Made by a program: the position numbers and the translations under genes
Assembly (NCBI RefSeq): GCF_035668035.1
Contig: NZ_JAYMYJ010000152.1
Coordinates: forward strand, 1-64,000
Direction: 5' to 3'
DNA: 64,000 bases
Source of the DNA: Thiothrix phosphatis
Lineage (GTDB): Bacteria > Pseudomonadota > Gammaproteobacteria > Thiotrichales > Thiotrichaceae
Shown: piece after piece, positions 49,485 through 57,535 of the stretch
Numbering within the stretch: the first letter of the stretch is position 1
Layout of the letters: every line of letters begins with the position of its first letter
Notes under the pieces: generated by a model
Told to the model about the DNA's origin: nothing
Databases searched by the model: none
The model's input: only the letters and a program-made list of their open reading frames with translations

Positions 49485-49714
49485 CTGTCCGAGTAGACAA
49501 CTTTTTTTTCGCCCCTGTCAATCCCCGTGTCAGGTGCCATAAAGCAGAGATCGTAGCCGTACATGTCTAGACTAAGAAAATATAAACCATGCGTGCGCCA
49601 TGCGCCCTTATTCCTGAAGCGCCAGGCGATGGTTTCATGGCGGCTGTAGCCCGGAGATTCCCCAATGTGCAGACATTTTTTATCCATAACCCCTTACTTA
49701 CCAAGGAGCTTCCT
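49485..49714 (+). ncRNA. Long structured 5' leader of the purine permease gene
   Basis: About 230 nt with no gene. Nested pairings: ATGTCT (49563-49568) with AGACAT (49671-49676) enclosing AAACCAT (49584-49590) with ATGGTTT (49629-49635), and an alternative GCCATG (49598-49603) with CATGGC (49636-49641). The outer helix is followed by six T (49676-49681). A candidate riboswitch or attenuator, for instance of the xanthine-sensing kind; I cannot assign a class by eye. Confidence 0.35.
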
Positions 49715-51202
49715 ATGAATATGGCGACTGATCCTGTCAATGAACGGTTACCAGCGACCCAGCTGGCGACCTTGGGGCTGCAACATGTGCTGATCATGTA
49801 TGCGGGCGCGGTGGCAGTGCCCTTGATTATCGGCCGGGCCTTGCAGTTGACGCCGGAACAAATTTCCATGCTGATTTCAGCGGACTTGTTCGTATGCGGC
49901 ATTGCGACCATCATCCAGTCATTTGGCCTGACCCAATGGTTTGGCGTGCAGTTGCCGGTCATGATGGGCGTCACGTTTGCTGCCGTCGCCCCGATTGTCT
50001 CCATGGCCAAGACTACGCCAGGCATAGAAGGTGCCCAGATGATTTTCGGCTCCATTATTGGTGCGGGGATTGTCTCGATCCTGATTGCCCCGGTGGTCAG
50101 CCGCATGTTGCGCTTTTTCCCGCCCGTGGTCACCGGCACCATCATCACCGTCATCGGCATCACCCTGATGCGGATCGGCATCAACTGGATTTTCGGCAAC
50201 CCGGTGGGGCCGACCGCGCCGACCATCATCAACCCTGAGTACCAGCAATGGTTGGACGCTGCCAAGACGGCGGCGACCATGGGCAGCACAGTCCCCCCCT
50301 TGCCGGAAGGCCTGGCGCTGGCTCCATCTGTGCCTAACCCCAAATACGCTTCCCTGATCAACCTTGGCATTGCTTCGGCTGTGCTGGCTTCCATCCTGCT
50401 GATCGCCAAATTTGCCAAAGGCTTCTTGGCCAATATTTCGGTGTTGCTGGGCATCATTATCGGTGCCGTGATCACCGCCTCCATGGGCATGATGACGTTT
50501 GAAAAAGTGGCGGCGGCCCATTGGTTTGGTTTGGTGTTGCCTTTCCAGTTCGGTTTGCCCAAGTTTGACCCGATCCTGATCCTGACCATGACCCTGGTGA
50601 TGATTGTGGTGATGATCGAATCCACCGGGATGTTCCTCGCATTGGGCGAAATGACCGGCAGCAAGGTTGACCAGAAACGGCTGGCGCGCGGCCTGCGCAC
50701 GGATGGCCTGGGCACCTTGATCGGCGGCATCTTCAATACTTTCCCCTACACCAGTTTCTCGCAAAACGTGGGCTTGGTGGCTGTGACCGGCGTCATGAGC
50801 CGCTTTGTGTGCGTGGCGGGCGGCCTGATCATGGTGTTCCTTGGCCTGTTGCCGAAAATGGCGGCGTTGATTGAATCCTTACCGACCGTCGTGTTGGGCG
50901 GTGCCGGGCTGGTCATGTTCGGCATGGTGGCGGCGACGGGCATCCGCATCCTTGGTGGCGTGGATTTCAAGCACAACCGCAATAACGGCATGATCGTGGC
51001 CATTTCTGTCGGCGTGGGCATGATCCCGCTGGTCGCCCCCAACTTCAAGCAATGGATGCCGCACAGCATCCACTCCCTGATTGAATCCGGCATTTTGCTG
51101 GCGTCATTCAGTGCGGTGTTGCTGAACCTGTATTTCAACGGTGCCCGCCATGATGAAGAAGCGGCGATCAAGGCCAGTGTTGAAGCAGGCGGCCAACATT
51201 AA
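49715..51202 (+). CDS. Xanthine/uracil permease (NCS2 family)
   Basis: 495 residues from the ATG at 49715 with AAGGAG; upstream open codons lie in the leader. About 12-14 membrane helices. LGLQHVLIMYAGAVAVPLII, QSFGLTQWFGVQLPVMMGVT, and NTFPYTSFSQNVGLVAVTGV with the NCS2 Gln/Asn signature. Probably imports xanthine or urate by proton symport. Ends at a strong bidirectional terminator. Confidence 0.93.
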   Translation: MNMATDPVNERLPATQLATLGLQHVLIMYAGAVAVPLIIGRALQLTPEQISMLISADLFVCGIATIIQSFGLTQWFGVQLPVMMGVTFAAVAPIVSMAKTTPGIEGAQMIFGSIIGAGIVSILIAPVVSRMLRFFPPVVTGTIITVIGITLMRIGINWIFGNPVGPTAPTIINPEYQQWLDAAKTAATMGSTVPPLPEGLALAPSVPNPKYASLINLGIASAVLASILLIAKFAKGFLANISVLLGIIIGAVITASMGMMTFEKVAAAHWFGLVLPFQFGLPKFDPILILTMTLVMIVVMIESTGMFLALGEMTGSKVDQKRLARGLRTDGLGTLIGGIFNTFPYTSFSQNVGLVAVTGVMSRFVCVAGGLIMVFLGLLPKMAALIESLPTVVLGGAGLVMFGMVAATGIRILGGVDFKHNRNNGMIVAISVGVGMIPLVAPNFKQWMPHSIHSLIESGILLASFSAVLLNLYFNGARHDEEAAIKASVEAGGQH

Positions 51203-51240
51203 GCCATCCAACGGCTGAAATACGCTTGGGTTAGCCCATA

Positions 51241-51274
51241 AAAAACGCCCGCCATTCATGTGGCGGGCGTTTTT
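51241..51274. terminator. Bidirectional rho-independent terminator
   Basis: AAAAACGCCCGCC (51241-51253) pairs with GGCGGGCGTTTTT (51262-51274) around an 8-nt loop. It ends the permease transcript and, on the other strand, the uraH-...-allA operon. Confidence 0.93.
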
Positions 51275-51314
51275 ATTTGGTTTGGTGTGGGCCAGATTTT
51301 CAGGCGCGCCTGCT

Positions 51315-51812
51315 TCAGCTGCGTTGGATGAAAATTTCCTCGCTGAAAGGGTGTTCGTCGCAATTGTCCCCGTAGCCGCCGCTGCGGTCGATGCAGAGGA
51401 AATCCCGCACCTCATCCAGGCTGAACTGGTAGTGGTGCCAGACACCCGGATGGTAATTGACGCCTTGCTCCGGCCCGACTTCAAACAACCGCAACTGGTC
51501 TGGTTCCGGCTTTTCACCCGGCGGGGCGACCAGCACCAGGAACGGCTTGCGTTGCAGGGAAATGAACGCCTGGCTGCTGTGCGGATGGCGTTCCATCACT
51601 TCCACCCGCAACGGGAAATTGGCGGGTTGCGAACGGAAAATGCTGACGGTGGGCTTGCCGCCGTTGGCGAGCACGTCCAGTTGCGCCAGATCGTGGAAGC
51701 GTTCGGTGCGCCCGTAGTTGATGGTGTAATGCGTTTTTTCATCACCCGCTTCGATCACGTCGCCGAATGGCGCAAACGCCGCCGCCGTCAGCGGCTCAGG
51801 AATCAGCATCAT
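51315..51812 (-). CDS. allA: Ureidoglycolate lyase AllA
   Basis: 165 residues: PEPLTAAAFAPFGDVIEAGD, MERHPHSSQAFISLQRKPFL and NYHPGVWHHYQFSL (metal-binding His). Splits ureidoglycolate into glyoxylate and urea. Last gene of the urate-degradation operon; starts 1 bp after the allantoicase stop. Confidence 0.95.
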   Translation of the reverse strand: MMLIPEPLTAAAFAPFGDVIEAGDEKTHYTINYGRTERFHDLAQLDVLANGGKPTVSIFRSQPANFPLRVEVMERHPHSSQAFISLQRKPFLVLVAPPGEKPEPDQLRLFEVGPEQGVNYHPGVWHHYQFSLDEVRDFLCIDRSGGYGDNCDEHPFSEEIFIQRS

Positions 51813-51813
51813 C

Positions 51814-52818
51814 TCAAATCATCCGAATCTTGCCGAAGGCCCGCAGGCGGCTGAGGCCGCCATCGGGGTAAATGTTGACGCGCAGGTGCGAGACTGGGCC
51901 GATATTCCGCAATTGCTCGACAAAGGTGAATTCCGTGTCGGGCGCCATCCGCTGCGGTGGCAAAATTTCCTCCCAATACAGGCTCTGGGTGGCGATGCTG
52001 TCTTCATTGCCACCGCGATATAGGGTGGCGCACACCGAGCATTCATACGGGTAGTTCCCCTTGAAATGCGCGGTGTCGATGACCAGCCGGGAAATTTCCC
52101 CCACATAGGCCAGCCGCAGGATGATCCAGTCAAAGCCGGGTTCGCGGCGGCGGCGGGTTTCCCAGCCATCGCCCATATTCACGCCCTTGCCGGGTGCAAT
52201 CAGGTTGCTGATATGGCCAAAATGCATGTCACTGGCGCATAGGGCTTTGCCGCCGTTGCGCATCGCCGCCAGATCGAATTCCTCATCAGGCTGGATATTG
52301 CCCAGCTCGCGCCGAACTTGGCCGTACACCCGCAACCGCGCGATGCCACCATCCGGGTAAATGTTCAGGCGCAGGTAATTCCACACCTCGCGGGAACCGA
52401 TTTCAAACACATTGTGCGTGTCACCCTGGAGCGCGCGCGCATGCAGCAGCGGAAACCAGCGGGTGTTCTCATCCGGCGGGGTCTTGCTGTAACAGGCTTC
52501 AATGCTGGCCGATGGGGCAAAATTGCCGGTGAAGTGCGAGGTGTCCAGGTCAAAACCGTAAATGACCCCAGGGCAGATTTTCAGGATGGCGTAGTCGTAA
52601 CCGTCACCGCGTTTGCGGCGGGTTTCCCAGCCATCCATCCACTTGCCGTTGTCGTCGTATTTGCCGGGGATGAACACCGGCTCTTCGGGCTGGATCAGGC
52701 GCTCCAGCGGCGCAAAGAATTCGTCGGTGGCGAACACTGCCTCCGCCCCCAGCCGGGGCTGGGCCAGATCAATCCAGTAGCTCTGCAAAGTCTGCAATAT
52801 TTCAGTCATGGATGGCAT
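51814..52818 (-). CDS. alc: Allantoicase
   Basis: 334 residues from the ATG at 52818 (52809 is an alternative start). Two repeats of the allantoicase jelly-roll, each with a WETRRKRGDGYDYAILKI / WETRRRREPGFDWIILRL block and a DLDTSHFTGNFAP / VIDTAHFKGNYPY block. Hydrolyses allantoate to ureidoglycolate and urea. The presence of Alc, rather than the ammonia-releasing AllC, fits the urease operon nearby. Confidence 0.95.
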   Translation of the reverse strand: MPSMTEILQTLQSYWIDLAQPRLGAEAVFATDEFFAPLERLIQPEEPVFIPGKYDDNGKWMDGWETRRKRGDGYDYAILKICPGVIYGFDLDTSHFTGNFAPSASIEACYSKTPPDENTRWFPLLHARALQGDTHNVFEIGSREVWNYLRLNIYPDGGIARLRVYGQVRRELGNIQPDEEFDLAAMRNGGKALCASDMHFGHISNLIAPGKGVNMGDGWETRRRREPGFDWIILRLAYVGEISRLVIDTAHFKGNYPYECSVCATLYRGGNEDSIATQSLYWEEILPPQRMAPDTEFTFVEQLRNIGPVSHLRVNIYPDGGLSRLRAFGKIRMI

Positions 52819-52825
52819 GGGTGGA

Positions 52826-53335
52826 TCACTCAATAAGGTCGGCAATACGGAAAGCGGCGATGCGGTTGACCTGTTCCAGCGCCATGGTGAATTCCGCCTC
52901 TGGCGTATGGTCAATGCGCTGTTCAAAACCGCCTAGGATTTGGTGTTTGCTGGCGTTTTTCACTGCCATGATGAACGGGAAGCCGAAACGGGCCTGATAC
53001 CCTTCATTCAATGCGGTGAAACGGGCAAACTCGTCCGGCGTCAGGGTGCCAAGCCCGGCGCCTGCCTGTTCGCGGGTGGATTCCGCCGTCAATTCGCCGC
53101 GCAGGGCGGCCTTGCCCGCCAAATCGGGGTGCGCCCGCAACAAGGCAAGCTGCTCCTGGTGGCTGGCTGCCGCCAGCGTGGCGCGCATGGCTTGCAAGAG
53201 CGCCTCCACATCGGCAAACGGCGCTTGTGCGGAACAGCGTTCGGCCATCCAAGGGGAATGCTCGTAAACGCCGCCGAGCAGCGCCACAAACGCTGCCTGG
53301 TTGAGTTGGTTCAATGTTGCAATCGATGTTTTCAT
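52826..53335 (-). CDS. uraD: OHCU decarboxylase UraD
   Basis: 169 residues: GGVYEHSPWMAERC (catalytic His), LLRAHPDLAGKAAL and FPFIMAVKNASKHQILGGFE RR-type end. Turns OHCU into (S)-allantoin. Follows puuE by 1 bp and precedes allantoicase by 7 bp. Confidence 0.96.
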   Translation of the reverse strand: MKTSIATLNQLNQAAFVALLGGVYEHSPWMAERCSAQAPFADVEALLQAMRATLAAASHQEQLALLRAHPDLAGKAALRGELTAESTREQAGAGLGTLTPDEFARFTALNEGYQARFGFPFIMAVKNASKHQILGGFEQRIDHTPEAEFTMALEQVNRIAAFRIADLIE

Positions 53336-53336
53336 A

Positions 53337-54251
53337 TCAGCTTACCGGGTGTTCCTTGATCCAGTGGCGGGCAATGTCAATGCGGCGGCAGAACCACACA
53401 TCCTGCTGTTGCTGGGCGTATTCGACAAAGCGTTGCAGGGCGCGGAAACGGCCAGGGCGGCCAATCAGGCGGCAATGCATCCCGATTGACAGCATTTTCG
53501 GCGCTTCCTCACCTTCGGCGTACAGCACATCAAAGGCATCTTTCAGGTACTGGAAAAACTGCTCGCCGCTATTGAAGCCCTGCGGCGTGGCGAACCGCAT
53601 GTCGTTGCTGTCCAGCGTGTACGGCACCACCAGATGGTGCTTGCCGCTGACCTTGACCCAGAAGGGCAAATCATCGCTGTAATCATCCGAGTCATACAAA
53701 AAACCATCATGTTCCAGCAACAATTCGCGGGTATGCGGGCTGTTGCGCCCGGTGTACCAGCCTTTGGGCTTTTCGCCAGTCATGTGCTCAATGCTGTCGA
53801 TGGCGCGCTGCATGTGTTCGCGCTCCTGTTCGCGGCTCATCCACTGGTGGTCGATCCAGCGCCAGCCGTGGCTGCAAATTTCATGGCCATTTTCCAGCAT
53901 GGCCTCGACCGCCTGCGGGTTGCGCTCCAGCGCCATCGCCACGCCAAACACGGTCAGCGGAATCTCGCGTTGCCGGAAATAGTGCAGGATGCGCCAGAAC
54001 CCGGCGCGGCTGCCGTATTCGTAAATCGATTCCATGCTGGGATGGCGCACGCCCTCGTAAGGCCGCGCCGCCACGATTTCGGACAGGAAGGCTTCCGAGG
54101 CGGCGTCGCCGTGCAGGATGCAGTTTTCAGCGCCTTCCTCGTAATTCAGCACGAACTGTACGGCGATGCGGGCGCCTCCGGGCCAGTTGGCGTGTGGCGG
54201 CTGACCGGCGTAACCAATCAGGTCACGCGGGTAGCTTGAGTGTTCAAACAT
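53337..54251 (-). CDS. puuE: Allantoinase PuuE (polysaccharide-deacetylase family)
   Basis: 304 residues: YPRDLIGYAGQPPHANWPGG, RIAVQFVLNYEEGAENC, ENGHEICSHGWRWIDHQWMS and HCRLIGRPGRFRAL. This NodB-fold, cofactor-independent allantoinase replaces AllB/HpbA and accepts (S)-allantoin from UraD. Lies between the GntR regulator and uraD with almost no spacing. Confidence 0.95.
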   Translation of the reverse strand: MFEHSSYPRDLIGYAGQPPHANWPGGARIAVQFVLNYEEGAENCILHGDAASEAFLSEIVAARPYEGVRHPSMESIYEYGSRAGFWRILHYFRQREIPLTVFGVAMALERNPQAVEAMLENGHEICSHGWRWIDHQWMSREQEREHMQRAIDSIEHMTGEKPKGWYTGRNSPHTRELLLEHDGFLYDSDDYSDDLPFWVKVSGKHHLVVPYTLDSNDMRFATPQGFNSGEQFFQYLKDAFDVLYAEGEEAPKMLSIGMHCRLIGRPGRFRALQRFVEYAQQQQDVWFCRRIDIARHWIKEHPVS

Positions 54252-54253
54252 GT

Positions 54254-54952
54254 TTAATTCTCTTTATTGGTTTTACTGAAAATGGCGGAAAGATCCGGCG
54301 GAGCCGTTTTCTCCCGCACATCAATCTTGGCTTCAATGTGGTCAATATGCGCCGCCATCAGCTTGACGGCGAGCGCTTCATCGCCAGCCCCAATTGCCTC
54401 CAGAATAGCCCCATGTTCGGTAGGCGGGCAAGAATGCCGGTCAGCGGCCTCATATTGGGCGATGATCAAGGAGCAGCGCGACACCAGCGAACGCAGGAAC
54501 CCGGCCAGGAATTCATTGCCGCAATACTCCGCCAGGTACAGGTGCAGCTCCCCCGACAGGCGCAGGGCGCGGCCATGATCCTGCTGGCCGCGCGCCTCCT
54601 GTTCTTCCCACACCAGCGCGTGCAGGTGTTCCAGTTGCACGGCGCTGATGTGGCGGCAGGCGTTGCGCACCACCTCCAACTCCACCGCCTTGCGGGCGGC
54701 GAACACCTGCCGGGCCTGCTCCGCCGTGGTGCGGGCGATGATCGCACCCTGATGGCGCTGGATTTCCACCACCCCTTCAAAGGCCAGCCGCTGCAACACC
54801 GTGCGCACAATCGTGCGGCTGACGCCGAACAACTGGCCGAGTTTGTCTTCCGACAAACGGGTGCCGGGAATCAGGCGTTGCTCCAAAATGGCGTCAAACA
54901 CCTGTTCGTAGATGTTGGCGTCCTTGCCTTGCTGCGCCTTGCCGGTGCTCAC
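54254..54952 (-). CDS. GntR-family (FadR subfamily) regulator of the urate operon
   Basis: 232 residues using the GTG at 54952 that overlaps the puuD stop (GTGA); an ATG at 54973 is the alternative. N-terminal winged helix (LIPGTRLSEDKLGQLFGVSR TIVRTVLQRLAFEGVV) and helical FCD effector domain with His ligands (HLYLAEYCGNEF, MAAHIDHIE). Encoded inside the operon. Palindromes ATTGTATACAAT and ATTGTATCCAAT upstream of uraH (56570-56603) are plausible operators. The effector is probably a purine breakdown product. Confidence 0.9.
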   Translation of the reverse strand: MSTGKAQQGKDANIYEQVFDAILEQRLIPGTRLSEDKLGQLFGVSRTIVRTVLQRLAFEGVVEIQRHQGAIIARTTAEQARQVFAARKAVELEVVRNACRHISAVQLEHLHALVWEEQEARGQQDHGRALRLSGELHLYLAEYCGNEFLAGFLRSLVSRCSLIIAQYEAADRHSCPPTEHGAILEAIGAGDEALAVKLMAAHIDHIEAKIDVREKTAPPDLSAIFSKTNKEN

Positions 54953-56127
54953 TGCTGGGCCTGACGCGCCCATTGCACCAGCAGGTTGCGTTCGTCATCG
55001 GTCATGCCGGTGGTGTTGCCCAGCGGCATGATGCGGGACGACACCTGGATCGCAATCTGCGCCGCCTGGCTGCGGGCCAGCGTTTCGCTTTCCAGCACGA
55101 CGCCCTTGGGTGGGCTGGTGAAGGCGGCGTTGGTCGGTTTGGCGGAATGGCAGCTCAGGCAGTGCGTTTGCAGCAAACCGTGCACTTGGCTGAAGCTGAC
55201 TTCACCCGCTGCCCGTTGGGAAATCGCCGGATAACTGGCAAACAAGGCGGTTCCCAGGAACACGGCGAAGGCCACACCCAGCATCCAGCCCGCTTTCTCA
55301 TTACCGGCTTTTTCCCGCACATTAAAGTAATGGCGCACCAGCACACCCACCGCGAACAGGGCGATCAGCACCAGCCAGTTGGCGTGGCTGCCAAAGCTGG
55401 AAGGGTAGTGGTTGCTGAACATGCAGAACAATACCGGCAGGGTCAGGTAGTTGTTGTGCAAGGAGCGTTGCCCGGCGTCATTGGCCAATTGCTTGTCCTG
55501 CTCCTGGCCTTCTTCGGTCGCCTTCACCAACTGGCGCTGGGCGGGCATGATGACGAAAAACACATTGGCGGTCATCCAGGTCGCCAACATGGCGCCCGCG
55601 TGCAGGAATGCCCCGCGCCCGCTGAACAGGTGCGTCAGCACAATGCACATGACCACGATGAAGGCCGCCGTCAGGGCCATGCTGCGCGTCTGGTTGCTGC
55701 GCCCGAAAGATGAGTTCCACAAGGAATGGTAAAACAGCCAGCTTCCGCCCAGCGTCACCAAGCTGATCAGGATCGCCTGCCAAGGTTGCAAGGGCATGAC
55801 GGCGGGGTCGATCAGGTAGGCGCTTGCGCCGAAATAGTAAACAATGACCAGCATGGTGAAGCCGCTGATCCAAGTCCAGTAGGATTCCCACTTGAACCAG
55901 TGCAGCGGCTCAGGCAGCTTGCCCGGCTCGATATTGCGTTTTTCCACATTGAAAAAACCGCCTGCGTGCAAGGCCCACAATTGCCCGGAAACTTTAGGGT
56001 CTTCCGAGGTCAGCAAGTGGTTCAGCAGCCAGTTGAAGTAAAACGACGCGCCAATCCAGGCGATGGCGGTGATGATGTGTATCCAGCGAAACGCCAGACC
56101 CAGCCATTCAAGAATGATGGATTCCAT
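54949..56127 (-). CDS. puuD: Urate oxidase PuuD (membrane, cytochrome c type)
   Basis: 392 residues from the ATG at 56127 (GGAG 9 nt upstream). N-terminal DUF989-type membrane domain of about eight helices (WIHIITAIAWIGASFYFNWL; GAMLATWMTANVFFVIMPAQ) and a C-terminal cytochrome c domain with haem motif CLSCH. Oxidises urate to 5-hydroxyisourate and passes electrons to the respiratory chain instead of making peroxide. Replaces soluble uricase, which is absent here. Confidence 0.95.
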   Translation of the reverse strand: MESIILEWLGLAFRWIHIITAIAWIGASFYFNWLLNHLLTSEDPKVSGQLWALHAGGFFNVEKRNIEPGKLPEPLHWFKWESYWTWISGFTMLVIVYYFGASAYLIDPAVMPLQPWQAILISLVTLGGSWLFYHSLWNSSFGRSNQTRSMALTAAFIVVMCIVLTHLFSGRGAFLHAGAMLATWMTANVFFVIMPAQRQLVKATEEGQEQDKQLANDAGQRSLHNNYLTLPVLFCMFSNHYPSSFGSHANWLVLIALFAVGVLVRHYFNVREKAGNEKAGWMLGVAFAVFLGTALFASYPAISQRAAGEVSFSQVHGLLQTHCLSCHSAKPTNAAFTSPPKGVVLESETLARSQAAQIAIQVSSRIMPLGNTTGMTDDERNLLVQWARQAQQ

Positions 56128-56149
56128 CTGCAAGGGCTCCTTTGACAGG

Positions 56150-56506
56150 CTAGCTGCCGCGGTAAGTGGAATAGCTCCAGGGGGATACCAGTAACGGTAC
56201 GTGGTAATGGGCGGTGGTGTCGGCGATGCCGAAACGCAAGGTGATCACGTCCAGGAACGGCGGCTCATCCAACGGCGTGTTGGCCTGCCGGAAATAGTCG
56301 GCGATGTGGAACTCCAGCTCCCAGACGCCTGCCTGCATCCCCACAGCGTCCAGCAAGGGGGCGTCGGTGCGTCCGTCAGCGTTGGTGGTGGCCTGTTTGA
56401 CCAGGGTGCGCGCCCCTGCCGCAGGGCAGGCGTACAAGGCCAGTTTCACTGCCGCAGCCGGGCAGCCGTTGGCCGTATCCAGAATGTGTGTTGTCAATCC
56501 CGTCAT
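56150..56506 (-). CDS. uraH: 5-hydroxyisourate hydrolase (transthyretin-like)
   Basis: 118 residues: LTTHILDTANGCPAAAVKLA (His), DGRTDAPLL, HYHVPLLVSPWSYSTYRGS with the invariant C-terminal YRGS. Converts 5-hydroxyisourate to OHCU. First gene of the operon, 22 bp before puuD. Confidence 0.96.
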   Translation of the reverse strand: MTGLTTHILDTANGCPAAAVKLALYACPAAGARTLVKQATTNADGRTDAPLLDAVGMQAGVWELEFHIADYFRQANTPLDEPPFLDVITLRFGIADTTAHYHVPLLVSPWSYSTYRGS

Positions 56507-56569
56507 CGTGTGTATTTCAACTCCCTGAAGGTTGTTTGGTCACTATACAAGCGTCTTGCAGGCAGGCGC

Positions 56570-56603
56570 ATTGTATCCAATCTTCAGAAAAATTGTATAC
56601 AAT
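56570..56603. promoter_or_regulatory. Paired GntR-type palindromes upstream of uraH
   Basis: ATTGTATCCAAT (56570-56581) and the perfect palindrome ATTGTATACAAT (56592-56603) are 22 bp apart centre to centre (two helical turns), 64-97 bp before uraH. The core TTGTATACAA is the kind of site bound by FadR-subfamily GntR proteins, so the operon's own regulator is the natural ligand. A weaker related sequence (ACTATACAAG) lies at 56542-56551. Confidence 0.6.
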
Positions 56604-56639
56604 CTTTTGTGGCAACGGGCCAAGCGGGATGAAGTGTTT

Positions 56640-57302
56640 TCAATCCAGGGCTTTGCGCAGCCCGCAGCCTTTCAAAATGACATGCAAAAGCGTTTCGGTC
56701 GCCTGCTCGTAATCTGCCTGCTCCAGTTCATTCCCCTGCCTGCCGAGCGCGGAGCTGATCTGGCAGGAGAAATCCGCGTAATGCTGGGTGGATGACCACA
56801 ACAGAAAAATCAGGTGGGCAGGATCGACCGGATCCATTTCCCCCCGTGCGATCCAGGTGGCGAACACCGCCGTCCTTTCCCGAAACCAGTCCTGGTAGCC
56901 ATCCTGGAAATATTCTTGCAGGTAAGGCGCGCCGCTCATGATTTCGATGCCAAAAATGCGCGAGGCCAGCGGATATTGCCTGGTCAGGCGCATTTTGGCG
57001 CGGATGTAGGCTTCCATCTCCGCCGCCGGATCGCCAGCGGGGTCCAATTCACCCAGCAGGCCATCCCACATATCCAAGATATGTGCCAACACGGCTGCGT
57101 ACAGTTTCAGCTTGGAGCGGAAATAGTAGTGGATATTGGCTTTGGGCAAGCCTGCGCGTTCGGCAATTTTCTGAATACTGGCACCTTTATAGCCATGCCG
57201 GGCGAATTCAGCTTCCGCTGCGGTAATGATCCTGCACTCATTTTCCCGGCGGATGCGTCCGGTTGCGCCGTGGTTTGGATGTGACTCAAGCTGGATAAGC
57301 AT
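56640..57302 (-). CDS. RutR-like TetR-family regulator
   Basis: 220 residues from the ATG at 57302. Helix-turn-helix ASIQKIAERAGLPKANIHYY FRSK, and a C-terminal domain closely following RutR: YPLASRIFGIEIMSGAPYL and DPAHLIFLLWSSTQHYADFS. E. coli RutR senses uracil and thymine and controls pyrimidine and purine turnover genes. A near-consensus RutR operator lies at 57489-57504, before the divergent porin gene. It probably autoregulates and represses the porin/xdh side. Confidence 0.88.
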   Translation of the reverse strand: MLIQLESHPNHGATGRIRRENECRIITAAEAEFARHGYKGASIQKIAERAGLPKANIHYYFRSKLKLYAAVLAHILDMWDGLLGELDPAGDPAAEMEAYIRAKMRLTRQYPLASRIFGIEIMSGAPYLQEYFQDGYQDWFRERTAVFATWIARGEMDPVDPAHLIFLLWSSTQHYADFSCQISSALGRQGNELEQADYEQATETLLHVILKGCGLRKALD

Positions 57303-57324
57303 TAGGGGCCTTTTTGTTCGCAAT

Positions 57325-57354
57325 GCACTACGCATAGTCTACTGTGCACTACGC
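57325..57354. repeat. Two direct repeats in the rutR-porin intergenic region
   Basis: GCACTACGC occurs at 57325-57333 and 57346-57354, 21 bp apart (two helical turns), 23 bp upstream of the regulator's ATG. Possibly a protein-binding pair for the regulator gene's own promoter or for a sigma54 activator. Confidence 0.45.
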
Positions 57355-57460
57355 TAGAGCACCACTTCCGGAAGGATACGGTTTCGTAACTTGCCGGAAA
57401 GCTTACGGAATCCAGCTACGTCCGAGGTCTTGCATTAATTCCTGTTCATGATTGTGGGAT

Positions 57461-57476
57461 TGGCCTAGAATTTGCT
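57461..57476 (+). promoter_or_regulatory. sigma54-type promoter of the Tsx-like porin gene
   Basis: TGGCCTAGAATTTGCT, GG-N10-GC with an intact TTGCT -12 box. Expected start near 57487, directly abutting the RutR-like operator at 57489-57504. Confidence 0.55.
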
Positions 57477-57488
57477 TGATCGCAAAAG

Positions 57489-57504
57489 CTGTCCAATTGG
57501 TCAA
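57489..57504. promoter_or_regulatory. RutR-like operator
   Basis: CTGTCCAATTGGTCAA matches the RutR consensus TTGACCA-N2-TGGTCAA at 12 of 14 defined positions, and is placed at the expected transcription start of the porin gene. Confidence 0.6.
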
Positions 57505-57535
57505 GTTATTTTGAGTCCCAACGAGGTGAATGTTT

